Below, in pieces: positions 6,500 to 13,164 of a stretch of 24,000 nucleotides of DNA. Source of the stretch: CAZHYM01 sp964536785 (GTDB taxonomy: Bacteria > Patescibacteriota > Saccharimonadia > Saccharimonadales > Saccharimonadaceae); NCBI GenBank assembly GCA_964536785.1, contig CAZHYM010000006.1:1-24000 (forward strand), written 5' to 3'. The first letter of the stretch is position 1, and every line of letters begins with the position of its first letter. Made by a program: the position numbers and the translations under genes. The notes below the pieces were generated by a model. That model searched no databases and was not told where the DNA came from. It saw only the letters and a program-made list of their open reading frames with translations.

Positions 6500-7135
6500 A
6501 TGGTAGAAATTGAATATTTTGGTGGCAACTCAATAAAAATTAGCTCATCGGATCAAGTAATCATAGCAAATCCCGACAGGTCTTTCCTTAATTTAAAGCC
6601 TATAGCCTCAAAGAATATAATTCAAATAGCATCTGAACCGAGGTTGGCTATTTCGGATCCTGATTCTCTTCTCTTGATAGAAGGTCCCGGTGAATATGAA
6701 ATATCGAAATTTTCAATCAAAGGCTTTGCTATGAACAGGCATACTGATTTCAATAATGAGAGGTCGGCGACTAATTACGCAATTGATGTAGATGACGTAA
6801 CTATGTTACTGATAGGAAATGTTGAGGATAATTTTACCGAAGATCATTTAGAAAACTTGGGCGTGGCTGATGTTCTGATTATACCAATCGGTGGAGGTGG
6901 ATACACGCTAGATTCTAAAATGGCTGCAAAAATTGTTCGTCAGATAGAGCCAAAAGTGGTGATACCGATTCATTATGCGCAACCTGGCTTTTCTTATGAT
7001 GTCCCTCAAGACGATATCGAACTTTTTGTTAATGAACTAGGGGCTCCTATAATCGAGCTTGATAAATTTAAAATTAAAAAAGTTACTGATCTTGATGGCT
7101 CTTTGCAGATTATTAAGTTGAAGGCCAAAATTTAG
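6500..7135 (+). CDS. Metallo-beta-lactamase-fold protein, metal ligands degenerate
   Basis: A 211-residue protein of the lactamase_B_3/UlaG-like type. It opens with EIEYFGGNSIKIS, where related hydrolases have a GHS/GHAT motif. GPGEYEI occurs near residue 62 and KVVIPIHYAQPG near 154. The HxHxDH zinc-binding motif expected in an active hydrolase is absent and the first glycine-histidine motif reads GGN, so metal binding and catalysis are doubtful. It is the last gene of the thrS operon before a strong terminator. The function is unknown. Confidence 0.75.
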   Translation: MVEIEYFGGNSIKISSSDQVIIANPDRSFLNLKPIASKNIIQIASEPRLAISDPDSLLLIEGPGEYEISKFSIKGFAMNRHTDFNNERSATNYAIDVDDVTMLLIGNVEDNFTEDHLENLGVADVLIIPIGGGGYTLDSKMAAKIVRQIEPKVVIPIHYAQPGFSYDVPQDDIELFVNELGAPIIELDKFKIKKVTDLDGSLQIIKLKAKI

Positions 7136-7142
7136 TTTCTTT

Positions 7143-7170
7143 AAAAAATCACCCCGAGGGGTGATTTTTT
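7143..7170. terminator. Bidirectional terminator between MBL-fold gene and rpmB
   Basis: aaaaaatcacccc pairs with gggtgatttttt around a tight GAG-type loop. Both flanks give a U tract, so it serves the convergent plus and minus genes. The rpmB stop codon (7171-7169) lies at its right edge. Confidence 0.9.
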
Positions 7171-7360
7171 AAAGAATGCCTTTTTTCTTCAATGTTCTTA
7201 TAGCGGTTGTGCTTAAGTTCATTGTTACCTTTTTGCCGTCAAGTAAAAAGGTCTTTTTCTGTAAGTTTGGCTTAAAAACTTTTTTTGTTCTTTGCTGAGA
7301 GAAGCTAACATTATTTCCGAATTGCTTAGTCTTCCCAGTTAATTCACATTTAGAGGCCAT
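7169..7360 (-). CDS. rpmB: 50S ribosomal protein L28
   Basis: A 63-residue protein beginning MASKCELTGKTKQFGNNVSF, which matches the L28 N-terminus. KKVFKPNLQKKTF and KVTMNLSTTAIRTLKKKG follow, as in the family. The length is normal for short bacterial L28. It is a structural component of the large ribosomal subunit. GGGA seven nt before the ATG serves as ribosome-binding site. The stop codon is embedded in the terminator arm, an economical arrangement. The gene is transcribed alone from the promoter at 7397-7425. Confidence 0.97.
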   Translation of the reverse strand: MASKCELTGKTKQFGNNVSFSQQRTKKVFKPNLQKKTFLLDGKKVTMNLSTTAIRTLKKKGIL

Positions 7361-7396
7361 TTATTTTCCCATTTATTCTTATTTAATCAGTGCTTT

Positions 7397-7425
7397 ATTG
7401 TATCTAAAGAGCGTCATAAAGTCAA
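7397..7425 (-). promoter_or_regulatory. Promoter of rpmB
   Basis: On the minus strand TTGACT (7425-7420), 17 nt, TACAAT (7402-7397). The predicted start is near 7390, giving a leader of about 30 nt. Confidence 0.75.
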
Positions 7426-7443
7426 GCTACGACAAATTCATAG

Positions 7444-7449
7444 TATAAT
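7444..7449 (+). promoter_or_regulatory. -10 box of the site-2-protease gene
   Basis: A perfect TATAAT lies six nt before the ATG at 7456, so the predicted start is the first base of the start codon. No good -35 is seen at the expected place, which overlaps the rpmB -35. Confidence 0.6.
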
Positions 7450-7455
7450 TAGATT

Positions 7456-8067
7456 ATGTTTTTTGTGCTAATAATAATTTATATACTATCAATGGCGGTC
7501 CACGAAGTCGCCCATGGTTATGTTGCTTATTTGTTGGGTGATGATACCGCTAAGCTTCAAAATAGACTTAGCCTAAACCCTTTGAGACACATAGATCCGT
7601 TCCTAACAGTAATTCTTCCACTAGCGATGGCCCTTAGCGGTGGTCCAATAATAGGCGGAGCTAAACCTGTTTTGATCAATGCTAGAAAATTAAAGTACGA
7701 TGAGTGGGGGATGGCATTGGTGGCTATTGCTGGGCCAGCGTCTAATTTTATTTTAGGCGTTGCTCTATTTGCTCTAGCAAGTTTATCTAATGACGTAAAG
7801 CTTGCAGAGGTTCTCGTGGTCGCTTCGGTATTGAATTTCGGGTTGATGCTGTTTAATTTAATACCGATTCCTCCTCTCGATGGGTCACGAATATTGTACC
7901 CTTTTGCTCCTGACTTTTTTCAAGGAATAATGAATAAAATTGAAGAGAGGTTTAGCTTATTAGTAATATTTGTTATCATCTTCTTATTTAACGATATTGT
8001 CTTTAGGTATATAAGTAGCTCTATAGACTTTATATTAAATTTGTTAAGTAAAATCTTTGGTGTATAA
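7456..8067 (+). CDS. Site-2-protease-like intramembrane metallopeptidase (M50)
   Basis: A 203-residue multi-pass membrane protein of the compact Rv2869/YwhC-type M50 group. The zinc-binding HEVAH motif is at residues 16-20 in the first helix, and the third ligand motif NLIPIPPLDG is at 134-143. GPASNF near 95 is also typical. Such proteases cut transmembrane segments of regulators or signal peptides. There is no PDZ domain. The gene is likely leaderless, and its TAA stop lies inside the -10 box of the downstream RNA gene. Confidence 0.9.
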   Translation: MFFVLIIIYILSMAVHEVAHGYVAYLLGDDTAKLQNRLSLNPLRHIDPFLTVILPLAMALSGGPIIGGAKPVLINARKLKYDEWGMALVAIAGPASNFILGVALFALASLSNDVKLAEVLVVASVLNFGLMLFNLIPIPPLDGSRILYPFAPDFFQGIMNKIEERFSLLVIFVIIFLFNDIVFRYISSSIDFILNLLSKIFGV

Positions 8068-8068
8068 T
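8047..8068 (+). promoter_or_regulatory. Promoter of the 6S-like RNA
   Basis: TTGTTA (8041-8046), 16 nt, TATAAT (8063-8068). The predicted start at 8075-8076 coincides with the 5' base of the long closing stem of the downstream RNA. The -10 overlaps the stop codon of the protease gene. Confidence 0.6.
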
Positions 8069-8075
8069 TGTAAAT

Positions 8076-8214
8076 AACCCTATGGTTTGGGCAAAGATTT
8101 TCCTGAACACAAAAATCTAGGGAGCTTTAATTATTAGATTCTGCGGAATTTAATTGCGAGCACCCACCTTGCTATTCAGCGAGGAAATCCAAAAGCCTAA
8201 ACTTAGGGTTTTTT
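8076..8214 (+). ncRNA. Rod-shaped ncRNA, 6S RNA-like candidate
   Basis: An RNA of about 139 nt with its own promoter and a terminal T run (8209-8214). The ends pair: CCCTA (8078-8082) with TAGGG (8204-8208), and TTTGGGC with GCCTAAA. Further in, GATTTTCC and TGAA (8096-8107) pair with TTCA and GGAAATC (8175-8189). An internal hairpin AATCTA/TAGATT (8114-8119, 8135-8140) sits in the middle. A long interrupted rod with an open centre is the 6S RNA layout, which mimics an open promoter and binds RNA polymerase. It is shorter than most 6S RNAs and I see no diagnostic primary motif. SRP RNA was considered, but its GGAAG signature is absent. Confidence 0.5.
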
Positions 8215-8216
8215 GT

Positions 8217-8222
8217 TATAAT
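8217..8222 (+). promoter_or_regulatory. -10 box of the RNase H gene
   Basis: TATAAT starts three nt after the T run of the preceding RNA. The predicted transcription start (8229-8230) falls on the second ATG (8230), supporting a leaderless mRNA. No convincing -35 is seen. Confidence 0.5.
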
Positions 8223-8229
8223 AATGCTT

Positions 8230-9018
8230 ATGATTAGCGCCCCTAAAACAAAATTAATTTTACTCATCCAGCTTGGCTGTTCAATTATTGTTGAGTCTGC
8301 AAATAAAGACAACTGCACTTTTCCTAGTTTAGTCAACGATCCCAACTCCGATCAATTCGAGCAGATTAAAAAACTATCATCCGAGTATGTGAGTCAAAGT
8401 TCGATGCAGCCGCAGCTCTACAAATCTATTAACTATCGTGGCGAAGTTTACAACGTTTATAGATTAGAAATACTAAAAAATACATCAGTTCAAAGAGGTA
8501 GGGCTGTTCCTATAGATGAGATTGTGAATAATTCAGATTTTGGTGTTACAAAATTAATCATTAAAGATTTAATTAGTTTGTGTTCAAAACCAACTTTTGA
8601 CACTAATTCAAAGAAAATACTGTACACTGATGGTGCTTCTCGGGGGAACCCTGGGCATTCGGCCTGTGGCTACGTAATAATAGATAGTTACGGCGAAGTT
8701 GTTGCAGAGGGAGGGCAGTATTTAGGTATAACGACGTCTTCTCTGGCTGAATATCAAGCTCTAAAGCTAGGGTTGGACGCCGCTCATAGTCTAGGAATTG
8801 ATTATCTTGAGTGCAGGAGCGATAACTCAATGGTAGTTAATCAAATGAATGATTTTTATGATGTTCAAAACCGTGATTTATGGCCCGTCCACGAGAGAAT
8901 CGTGGATATAGTAAAAAAGTTTAAGGATGTTAAGTTCGTACACGTAAATCGAGAGTTCAACACGATAGCTGACGGAATAGCCAATAAAGTCCTAGACGAC
9001 TATCTAATCTCTCTGTAG
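8230..9018 (+). CDS. RNase HI-family protein with extra N-terminal domain
   Basis: The protein has 262 residues from ATG 8230 (or 264 from ATG 8224). Residues about 130-262 are an RNase H fold: YTDGASRGNPG with the first catalytic Asp, AEYQALKLGL with the Glu, CRSDNSMVVNQ with the second Asp, and NREFNTIADGIAN with the last Asp. It should cut RNA in RNA-DNA hybrids. The first ~125 residues are unusual. They contain CTFPSLVND, KLSSEYV, YKSINYRGEVYNVYRLEIL and RAVPIDEIV, in an order that recalls a degenerate Nudix fold without the Nudix box catalytic glutamates. This is inference only. I chose the second ATG because of the -10 box spacing. Confidence 0.85.
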   Translation: MISAPKTKLILLIQLGCSIIVESANKDNCTFPSLVNDPNSDQFEQIKKLSSEYVSQSSMQPQLYKSINYRGEVYNVYRLEILKNTSVQRGRAVPIDEIVNNSDFGVTKLIIKDLISLCSKPTFDTNSKKILYTDGASRGNPGHSACGYVIIDSYGEVVAEGGQYLGITTSSLAEYQALKLGLDAAHSLGIDYLECRSDNSMVVNQMNDFYDVQNRDLWPVHERIVDIVKKFKDVKFVHVNREFNTIADGIANKVLDDYLISL

Positions 9019-9049
9019 CCATTGCGCCTTAGATTGTGCTACAATAAAT

Positions 9050-9372
9050 GTGCTTAGCTAGCAGTCGCTTATGGATGAAGATCTATAAGAGGAAAGTCCG
9101 GACAGCTAGGTCATGACAGTCGTTAACGGCGACCAGAGGAAACTCTAGGGAAAGTGCCACAGAAACAATACCGCCTTCGGGTAAGGATGAAAAGAGTGGT
9201 GTAAGAGACCACAGTCTGGTCTGGCAACAGATTAGAGAGGTAAACCCTGTCAGCTGCAAGGACGCTTGTGTATACTTGACCGGTTTGCAGGCGTAACCGC
9301 TTGAATTAGATGGCAACATTTAATCTAGATAGATGACTGCTAATACAGAACCCGGCTTATTGGCTAAGCTAC
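9050..9372 (+). ncRNA. rnpB: RNase P RNA
   Basis: The catalytic RNA that matures tRNA 5' ends. The invariant P4 strand and neighbours GAGGAAAGTCCGGACA (9089-9104) are present. So are GGGAAAGTGCCACAGAAACA, the GGTAAGG...GAAAAGAGTGGT region, and the 3' ACAGAACCCGGCTTA (9346-9359). P1 closes with GCTTAGC (9052-9058) and GCTAAGC (9363-9369). It appears to be bacterial type A in size (about 320 nt). A TACAAT -10 at 9040-9045 precedes it and a terminator follows at 9373-9400. Confidence 0.96.
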
Positions 9373-9400
9373 AAAAAAACACCAGTTAAGGTGTTTTTTT
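9373..9400. terminator. Bidirectional terminator after rnpB and rplT
   Basis: aaaaaaacacc pairs with ggtgttttttt around agttaa. It gives seven U on the plus strand for rnpB and seven on the minus strand for the infC-rpmI-rplT operon. Confidence 0.9.
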
Positions 9401-9415
9401 GATAAAGCTATTGAG

Positions 9416-9760
9416 TTATTTAGTTACTGCTTTTACTATTGCTTGGAAAACTTTTTGTTCAGATACGGCTAGCTCTGACAAAATTTTTCTATCTAGTTCA
9501 ACGTTAGCGGTCTTGAGAGCTGAAATTAATTTTGCATAAGTTGTGCCATTCGTTCGAGCGCCAATGTTTATGCGGTTAATCCACAGTTCGCGTAAATCAC
9601 GTTTTTTGTTTCGTCGATCTCTGAAAGCGTAAGACAAGCTCTTGATTACACCTTGCTTCGCCATTCTGTAAGATTTAGTTCGGTAGTGCTGCATGCCTTT
9701 AGCTTTAGCAAGCATTTTTGAATGCTTAGCTCGAGCAGCAGGGCCTCTTTTAACTCTCAT
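9416..9760 (-). CDS. rplT: 50S ribosomal protein L20
   Basis: A 114-residue L20. The N-terminal MRVKRGPAARAKHSKMLAKA has the expected basic extension, followed by RDRRNKKRDLRELWINRINI, the strongly conserved core. L20 binds 23S rRNA early in assembly and in other bacteria represses its own operon. No mimic structure was identified here. The start overlaps the rpmI stop (TAATG), indicating coupling. It is the last gene of the infC operon. Confidence 0.97.
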   Translation of the reverse strand: MRVKRGPAARAKHSKMLAKAKGMQHYRTKSYRMAKQGVIKSLSYAFRDRRNKKRDLRELWINRINIGARTNGTTYAKLISALKTANVELDRKILSELAVSEQKVFQAIVKAVTK

Positions 9761-9957
9761 TATTTTACTCCAAGTACTTTCTTAATATTCTTGACTGGCT
9801 TACCAGTTATTTCAGCGACAGTTCCTATCACTCGCTTACGTCTTTTGCTTTTTTTTGCAAGCATATGACTTCCAAATGCGCGCCTTCGAAGGACTTTCCC
9901 CGTTGGGGTAATCTTTATCCTTTTAGACGTTCCTTTGTGTGTCTTTAGTTTTGGCAT
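9760..9957 (-). CDS. rpmI: 50S ribosomal protein L35
   Basis: A 65-residue L35: MPKLKTHKGTSKRIKITPTG, then a basic stretch with LAKKSKRRKR. It is a small basic protein of the large subunit. The start lies one nt after the infC stop, with an AAGGAG ribosome-binding site inside the last infC codons. Order and spacing follow the widespread infC-rpmI-rplT operon. Confidence 0.97.
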   Translation of the reverse strand: MPKLKTHKGTSKRIKITPTGKVLRRRAFGSHMLAKKSKRRKRVIGTVAEITGKPVKNIKKVLGVK

Positions 9958-9958
9958 A

Positions 9959-10468
9959 TTATTTTCTCCTTATTGCAATGCTCAAGTTTCTTCCAGCGAA
10001 GATAGGCTTTTGATCTATCGCTACCGTTTCACCTAACAGTGTAGTAATTTTATCTATCATGGTGTAGCCAAGTTCTCTATGCGCCATTTCTCGGCCTTTG
10101 TACACTACCATAATTTTGACCCTATGACCTTCGTCTAAAAAGCTATTAATTTTTTTAAGCTTTATGCTCAAATCGTTATCGCTAATCTTTAGGCCTATAC
10201 GCATTTGCTTAAGCTCGCTAGACTTTGATTTTTTACGATTTTTTTGTTGCTCTTTCATTTTTTGGTATTGGTATTTACCCCAATCAACGATTTTTGCAAC
10301 AGGCGGGTCGGCATTTGGAGCGATTTCGATTAAATCTAGCTTTGCTTCCTCAGCTTTCTTTAATGCTTCGGATAGGCTTAAGACTCCAAGCTGCTCTCCG
10401 TTTTCGCCAATTACTCTTAAATTTTGTGCTTTAATTTCTTGGTTGATACGGTTAGTCTGATTACTAAT
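9959..10468 (-). CDS. infC: Translation initiation factor IF-3, AUU start
   Basis: The full protein has 169 residues. The N-terminal domain includes TNRINQEIKAQNLRVI and DLIEIAPNADPPVAKIVDWG. The C-terminal domain includes MRIGLKISDNDL, KIMVVYKGREMAH and GRNLSIAIRRK. IF-3 keeps subunits apart and proofreads start codons. The first ATG is only at codon 71 (10258). Between the upstream in-frame TAA (10489-10487) and the conserved N-terminus there is no ATG, GTG or TTG. The frame contains ATA (10474) and ATT (10468), and a GAGAGG ribosome-binding site lies nine nt before the ATT. E. coli infC also starts with AUU, which lets IF-3 repress its own synthesis. The same logic probably applies here. 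Confidence 0.93.
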   Translation of the reverse strand: MSNQTNRINQEIKAQNLRVIGENGEQLGVLSLSEALKKAEEAKLDLIEIAPNADPPVAKIVDWGKYQYQKMKEQQKNRKKSKSSELKQMRIGLKISDNDLSIKLKKINSFLDEGHRVKIMVVYKGREMAHRELGYTMIDKITTLLGETVAIDQKPIFAGRNLSIAIRRK

Positions 10469-10514
10469 TACTATATTCCTCTCTGTGAATTACTTGAGTA
10501 TTTACTCGGCTACT

Positions 10515-10543
10515 ATTCTATCAGATATAAAGGCCTTTAACAA
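10515..10543 (-). promoter_or_regulatory. Promoter of the infC operon
   Basis: On the minus strand TTGTTA (10543-10538), 17 nt, TAGAAT (10520-10515). The predicted start near 10508 gives a 40-nt leader before the AUU. The -35 lies just past the comM stop codon, within the possible hairpin ttaacaa/ttgttaa at the comM 3' end. Confidence 0.65.
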
Positions 10544-10546
10544 GGG

Positions 10547-12067
10547 TTATTTGTTAAAAAAGTTTACTCGATACTGCAAGCTTTCGCCAATATGTTTAGC
10601 GTTAACTATTTCAGCACCTTCCAAGTCGGCGATAGTTTGAGCTACTTTAATTATTCTAAAATAACTTCTTGGGCTCAAGTCTAACTTATCGGCAGCGCTT
10701 TTTAGGAGCTGCTCGGCGCTTTTATCAAGCACCACTTTTGTTTTAATTTGTCGAGTCGTTAGGTTAGAATTATAAAAACTTTTTTTCTTATATCTCTTAG
10801 ATTGTGCTGCTAGCGCTTTGTCTATTAAGGATTTTGCATTGTTTTGCTCATCTGATGATTCGGCTTTAGCAAGTAATTTATTATTTGGGATGCGCCCTAC
10901 CGTAACGATTAAATCAATTCGGTCAAGCAGAGGACCTGATAGTTTCTTCTGATAGTTTAAAATTTGTGAGCTCGTGCAGGTACATTCTCTCTTGGGGTCA
11001 TTGTAATAACCGCATGGGCAGGGGTTCATCGTGGCTACGAGCATAAAATCGGCCGGAAAAGTTACATGCCCGCCGGCTCTATCCACTGATATAATTTTAT
11101 CTTCAAGTGGCTGTCTTAGAGACTCTAAAACTGATTTTGGGTACTCAGGTATCTCATCAAGGAATAGCACCCCTGTATGTGCCAGACTTATCTCTCCGGG
11201 CTTTGGTTTTGTTCCTCCTCCGATTATTGAGTTTCTACTAGCGGTATGATGAGGTGCTCTGAAAGGCCTTTCGTATATAACATCATTAAGATTACCAGTT
11301 GAGAGATTATGGATTTTAGTCACTTCGATGATTTCTTTGGTCTCTAGAGGTGGAAGAATCGAAGGTATCGTTTTAGCCAGCATTGTTTTGCCTGTGCCGG
11401 GAGGTCCGCTGAGAAGAACATTGTGCCGGCCAGCTGTAGCAATAATAATTGCTCGTTTTGCTTGCTCTTGTCCGTAAATATCGTCAATAATTATCTGATC
11501 GTGCAGTTTTGTTTTTTTCACATCTATCGCTTGATCATCTGATGCTTCAATTATTTGAATGGTTTTTAGATGAAGTAGTATTTGTTTTAAATCTTTTACG
11601 GGCGTTATGTTAACGCCTTTAATTAAGTTAGCCTGAGAATAATTGTCGTATGGTACATAGATATTCTTTACCCCGAAGGCTTTTAATGCCTGAATGATGT
11701 TAATAATTCCTTTTACGGGCCTTATATTGCCGTCTAGCGCCAGTTCTCCGACAAAACCGGAGTCACTTACTTCTTCGGAGAGCAATTGCTTCGAAACTAT
11801 CAAGATAGATAGAGCTATGGCAAGGTCAAAGTAGGTGCCGTCTTTTGGTATTTCAGCAGGAGCTAGGTTGACAACGATTTTTTTCGGAGGAAAGGTTAAG
11901 TTTGAGTTTGTAATAGCACTGCGAACTCTCTCTCGTGCTTCATCTATAGCTTTGTTGCCCATCCCTACTATTTGAAGGGAGGGGAGGCCGCTATTGATGT
12001 CGGTCTCGACTACTATAAGTTGACCTTCGAAGCCATTAGGGGAAGCGGTGATGATTTTGCTAATCAT
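10547..12067 (-). CDS. comM: ComM/YifB-family AAA+ ATPase (Mg-chelatase-like)
   Basis: A 506-residue protein. The N-terminal Lon-protease-like domain (about 1-170) has GLPSLQIVGMGNKAIDEARE and KIVVNLAPAEIPKDG. The AAA+ domain follows, with Walker A GPPGTGKT near 220 and Walker B FLDEIPEY near 300. A cysteine-rich insert has CPCGYY and CTC near 350. The C-terminal Mg-chelatase subunit-like helical domain includes SPRSYFRIIKVAQTIADLEG. Characterised ComM is a hexameric helicase that aids branch migration during natural transformation. That would fit DNA uptake by a nutrient-dependent CPR cell, although no other competence gene is visible here. Confidence 0.95.
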   Translation of the reverse strand: MISKIITASPNGFEGQLIVVETDINSGLPSLQIVGMGNKAIDEARERVRSAITNSNLTFPPKKIVVNLAPAEIPKDGTYFDLAIALSILIVSKQLLSEEVSDSGFVGELALDGNIRPVKGIINIIQALKAFGVKNIYVPYDNYSQANLIKGVNITPVKDLKQILLHLKTIQIIEASDDQAIDVKKTKLHDQIIIDDIYGQEQAKRAIIIATAGRHNVLLSGPPGTGKTMLAKTIPSILPPLETKEIIEVTKIHNLSTGNLNDVIYERPFRAPHHTASRNSIIGGGTKPKPGEISLAHTGVLFLDEIPEYPKSVLESLRQPLEDKIISVDRAGGHVTFPADFMLVATMNPCPCGYYNDPKRECTCTSSQILNYQKKLSGPLLDRIDLIVTVGRIPNNKLLAKAESSDEQNNAKSLIDKALAAQSKRYKKKSFYNSNLTTRQIKTKVVLDKSAEQLLKSAADKLDLSPRSYFRIIKVAQTIADLEGAEIVNAKHIGESLQYRVNFFNK

Positions 12068-12109
12068 ACTTTAAAGTTAAGCACTATCGTCTAATAAAAT
12101 CAAATATGT

Positions 12110-12115
12110 TATAAT
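12110..12115 (+). promoter_or_regulatory. -10 box of tmRNA
   Basis: TATAAT ends 14 nt before the first base of tmRNA. The -35 region reads TCGTCT at 17-nt spacing, which is a poor match. Confidence 0.55.
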
Positions 12116-12129
12116 ATCTATATCTTTAT

Positions 12130-12515
12130 GGGGCTGACATAGCTTTAGACAAGAGGAAATTAACTGTTAATTGCAAAACGAGTAATGATCGTAATCATTT
12201 ATTTAAACGCAGAAAAAATGCAAACTGCATTTGCTAACGTAAAGAGCTTATTTGCTCCTAAGCTAGCATTTGCTCCAGTTGTTGCTTAATTATAAGTGCA
12301 ACCGCGATTCGATTCTTACGATTAGAATTGATTTCGTGTCATATTAAATCGTTAGTTTGTTGAAGATGAGTGACTCAATAAATAAACCTTAGCTCAAAAT
12401 ATTTTGTAATTTTTTGCCAAATTTCTATTACAGGATAAATTTAAATCTGGCTATTTTTGTAGATATTAACTTTTAATCTTTTTGGACCGGAGGGCAGTAC
12501 TCCGCAGCTCCACCA
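12130..12515 (+). ncRNA. ssrA: tmRNA with long tag and atypical T-loop
   Basis: The RNA is 386 nt. The acceptor GGGGCTG (12130-12136) pairs with CAGCTCC (12505-12511), followed by A and encoded CCA. A pseudoknot-1-like hairpin AATGAT/ATCATT (12184-12199) precedes the tag frame. The tag most likely starts at GCA 12209 and ends at TAA 12287-12289. It is 26 residues, begins AEKMQTAFANV and ends LAFAPVVA, which is longer than most tags. The T-arm is CGGAG/CTCCG with loop GGCAGTA instead of a TTC-type loop, and the D-loop has GC where GG is usual. tmRNA with SmpB rescues stalled ribosomes. Identification rests on the ends, size, tag frame and pseudoknot. The T-loop is the main oddity. Confidence 0.85.
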
Positions 12516-12527
12516 TATGATGTAACT

Positions 12528-12559
12528 ATATGCTTGTATTATACAAGCATATTTTATTT
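12528..12559 (+). terminator. Terminator of tmRNA
   Basis: atatgcttgta (12528-12538) pairs perfectly with tacaagcatat (12542-12552) around tta, then tttattt. It lies 12 nt after the tmRNA CCA end. Confidence 0.9.
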
Positions 12560-12560
12560 A

Positions 12561-12661
12561 GGGTCAAAACAAAACAACCGCCTGCGAGGTACGGTCGTTT
12601 TGTATGGAGTTTGGAATGCTGTTTGTTTTTGGCTCCTGCACAATTATTTTATTCAAGAGCT
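12561..12661 (-). ncRNA. Candidate minus-strand small RNA (~100 nt)
   Basis: A self-contained minus-strand unit: promoter at 12668-12696, predicted 5' end near 12661, and terminator hairpin at 12603-12569 followed by a T-rich run. The 5' part can form a GCTC/GAGC hairpin, then an A-rich single-stranded linker, then the terminator stem. That is the layout of many trans-acting small RNAs. A 30-codon frame from a TTG near 12656 runs through the terminator to TGA, but its possible AGGGG ribosome-binding site would lie upstream of the predicted start, so I do not call it coding. Confidence 0.45.
12569..12603 (-). terminator. Terminator hairpin of the minus-strand small RNA
   Basis: acaaaacaaccg (12569-12580) pairs with cggtcgttttgt (12592-12603) with one mismatch, plus inner cct/agg pairing. 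The T-rich run is on the minus-strand side (12568-12566), so it terminates leftward transcription. Confidence 0.7.
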
Positions 12662-12667
12662 ACCCCT

Positions 12668-12696
12668 ATAATAAGTCATAAAATGATCGTTGTCAA
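12668..12696 (-). promoter_or_regulatory. Minus-strand promoter, small RNA unit
   Basis: On the minus strand TTGACA (12696-12691), 17 nt, TATTAT (12673-12668). The -35 is a perfect match and the -10 has one mismatch. Confidence 0.75.
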
Positions 12697-12699
12697 CAA

Positions 12700-13160
12700 C
12701 TTTATAAAAGATTTTTTGTGTAATAAAAACCACATCTATGAAATTGTGGATAACTTGTAGGCTTTTTGCTAATACTTTGACTAGCTACAAGTTAATATCA
12801 ATTGATCGAGTTAGCAATTATTCGTGAAGATGGTTGTGCACTTCGCATATTGAGTTTGATTTATTCGGAATCTACAAAATTTTGACCAGATTCCTTGCTT
12901 GCCATTAATTTTTCATTTTATTCCATGAGATATCATTTATCAATCGCTCATAGGACAGAAGAAATGCCCGTTAGACTATGATCAAAATGAAGTTTTAAAC
13001 CGATGCTAAGTTAAGACAAGCCGTCCTGAATTGCTTCTATGTATGCTTTATGCAGGTCGCTAGAGATCCTATTTGTATATAAAATTTAAAAAAACAAGGC
13101 TGATGCGATTATTCTTTTATTAATCTTTATCTATCAAAAGTTACAATACATTAGTTAGGT
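12700..13160. other. AT-rich stretch with no recognised gene
   Basis: About 460 nt with stops in all frames and no ORF worth calling. It has one exact DnaA-box-like 9-mer (TGTGGATAA, 12745-12753) and an inverted repeat aacttgtag/ctacaagtt with a 23-nt spacer just after it. Nothing else is supported. It could be decayed coding sequence. Confidence 0.4.
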
Positions 13161-13164
13161 TGGT

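Noticed and set aside
8076..8214. SRP RNA identity for the rod-shaped RNA
   Set aside because: The conserved GGAAG/AGCAG helix 8 motif is missing on both strands.
12745..12753. Exact DnaA-box 9-mer (TGTGGATAA) suggesting oriC
   Set aside because: It is a single exact box with no cluster, no AT-rich unwinding repeats that stand out, and no dnaA or dnaN nearby. A near-match TGTGGGTAA at 2812-2820 is isolated too.
12530..12760. 76-codon plus-strand ORF after tmRNA
   Set aside because: It runs through the tmRNA terminator and the minus-strand terminator hairpin, has a Cys/Phe/Arg-rich random composition and no ribosome-binding site.
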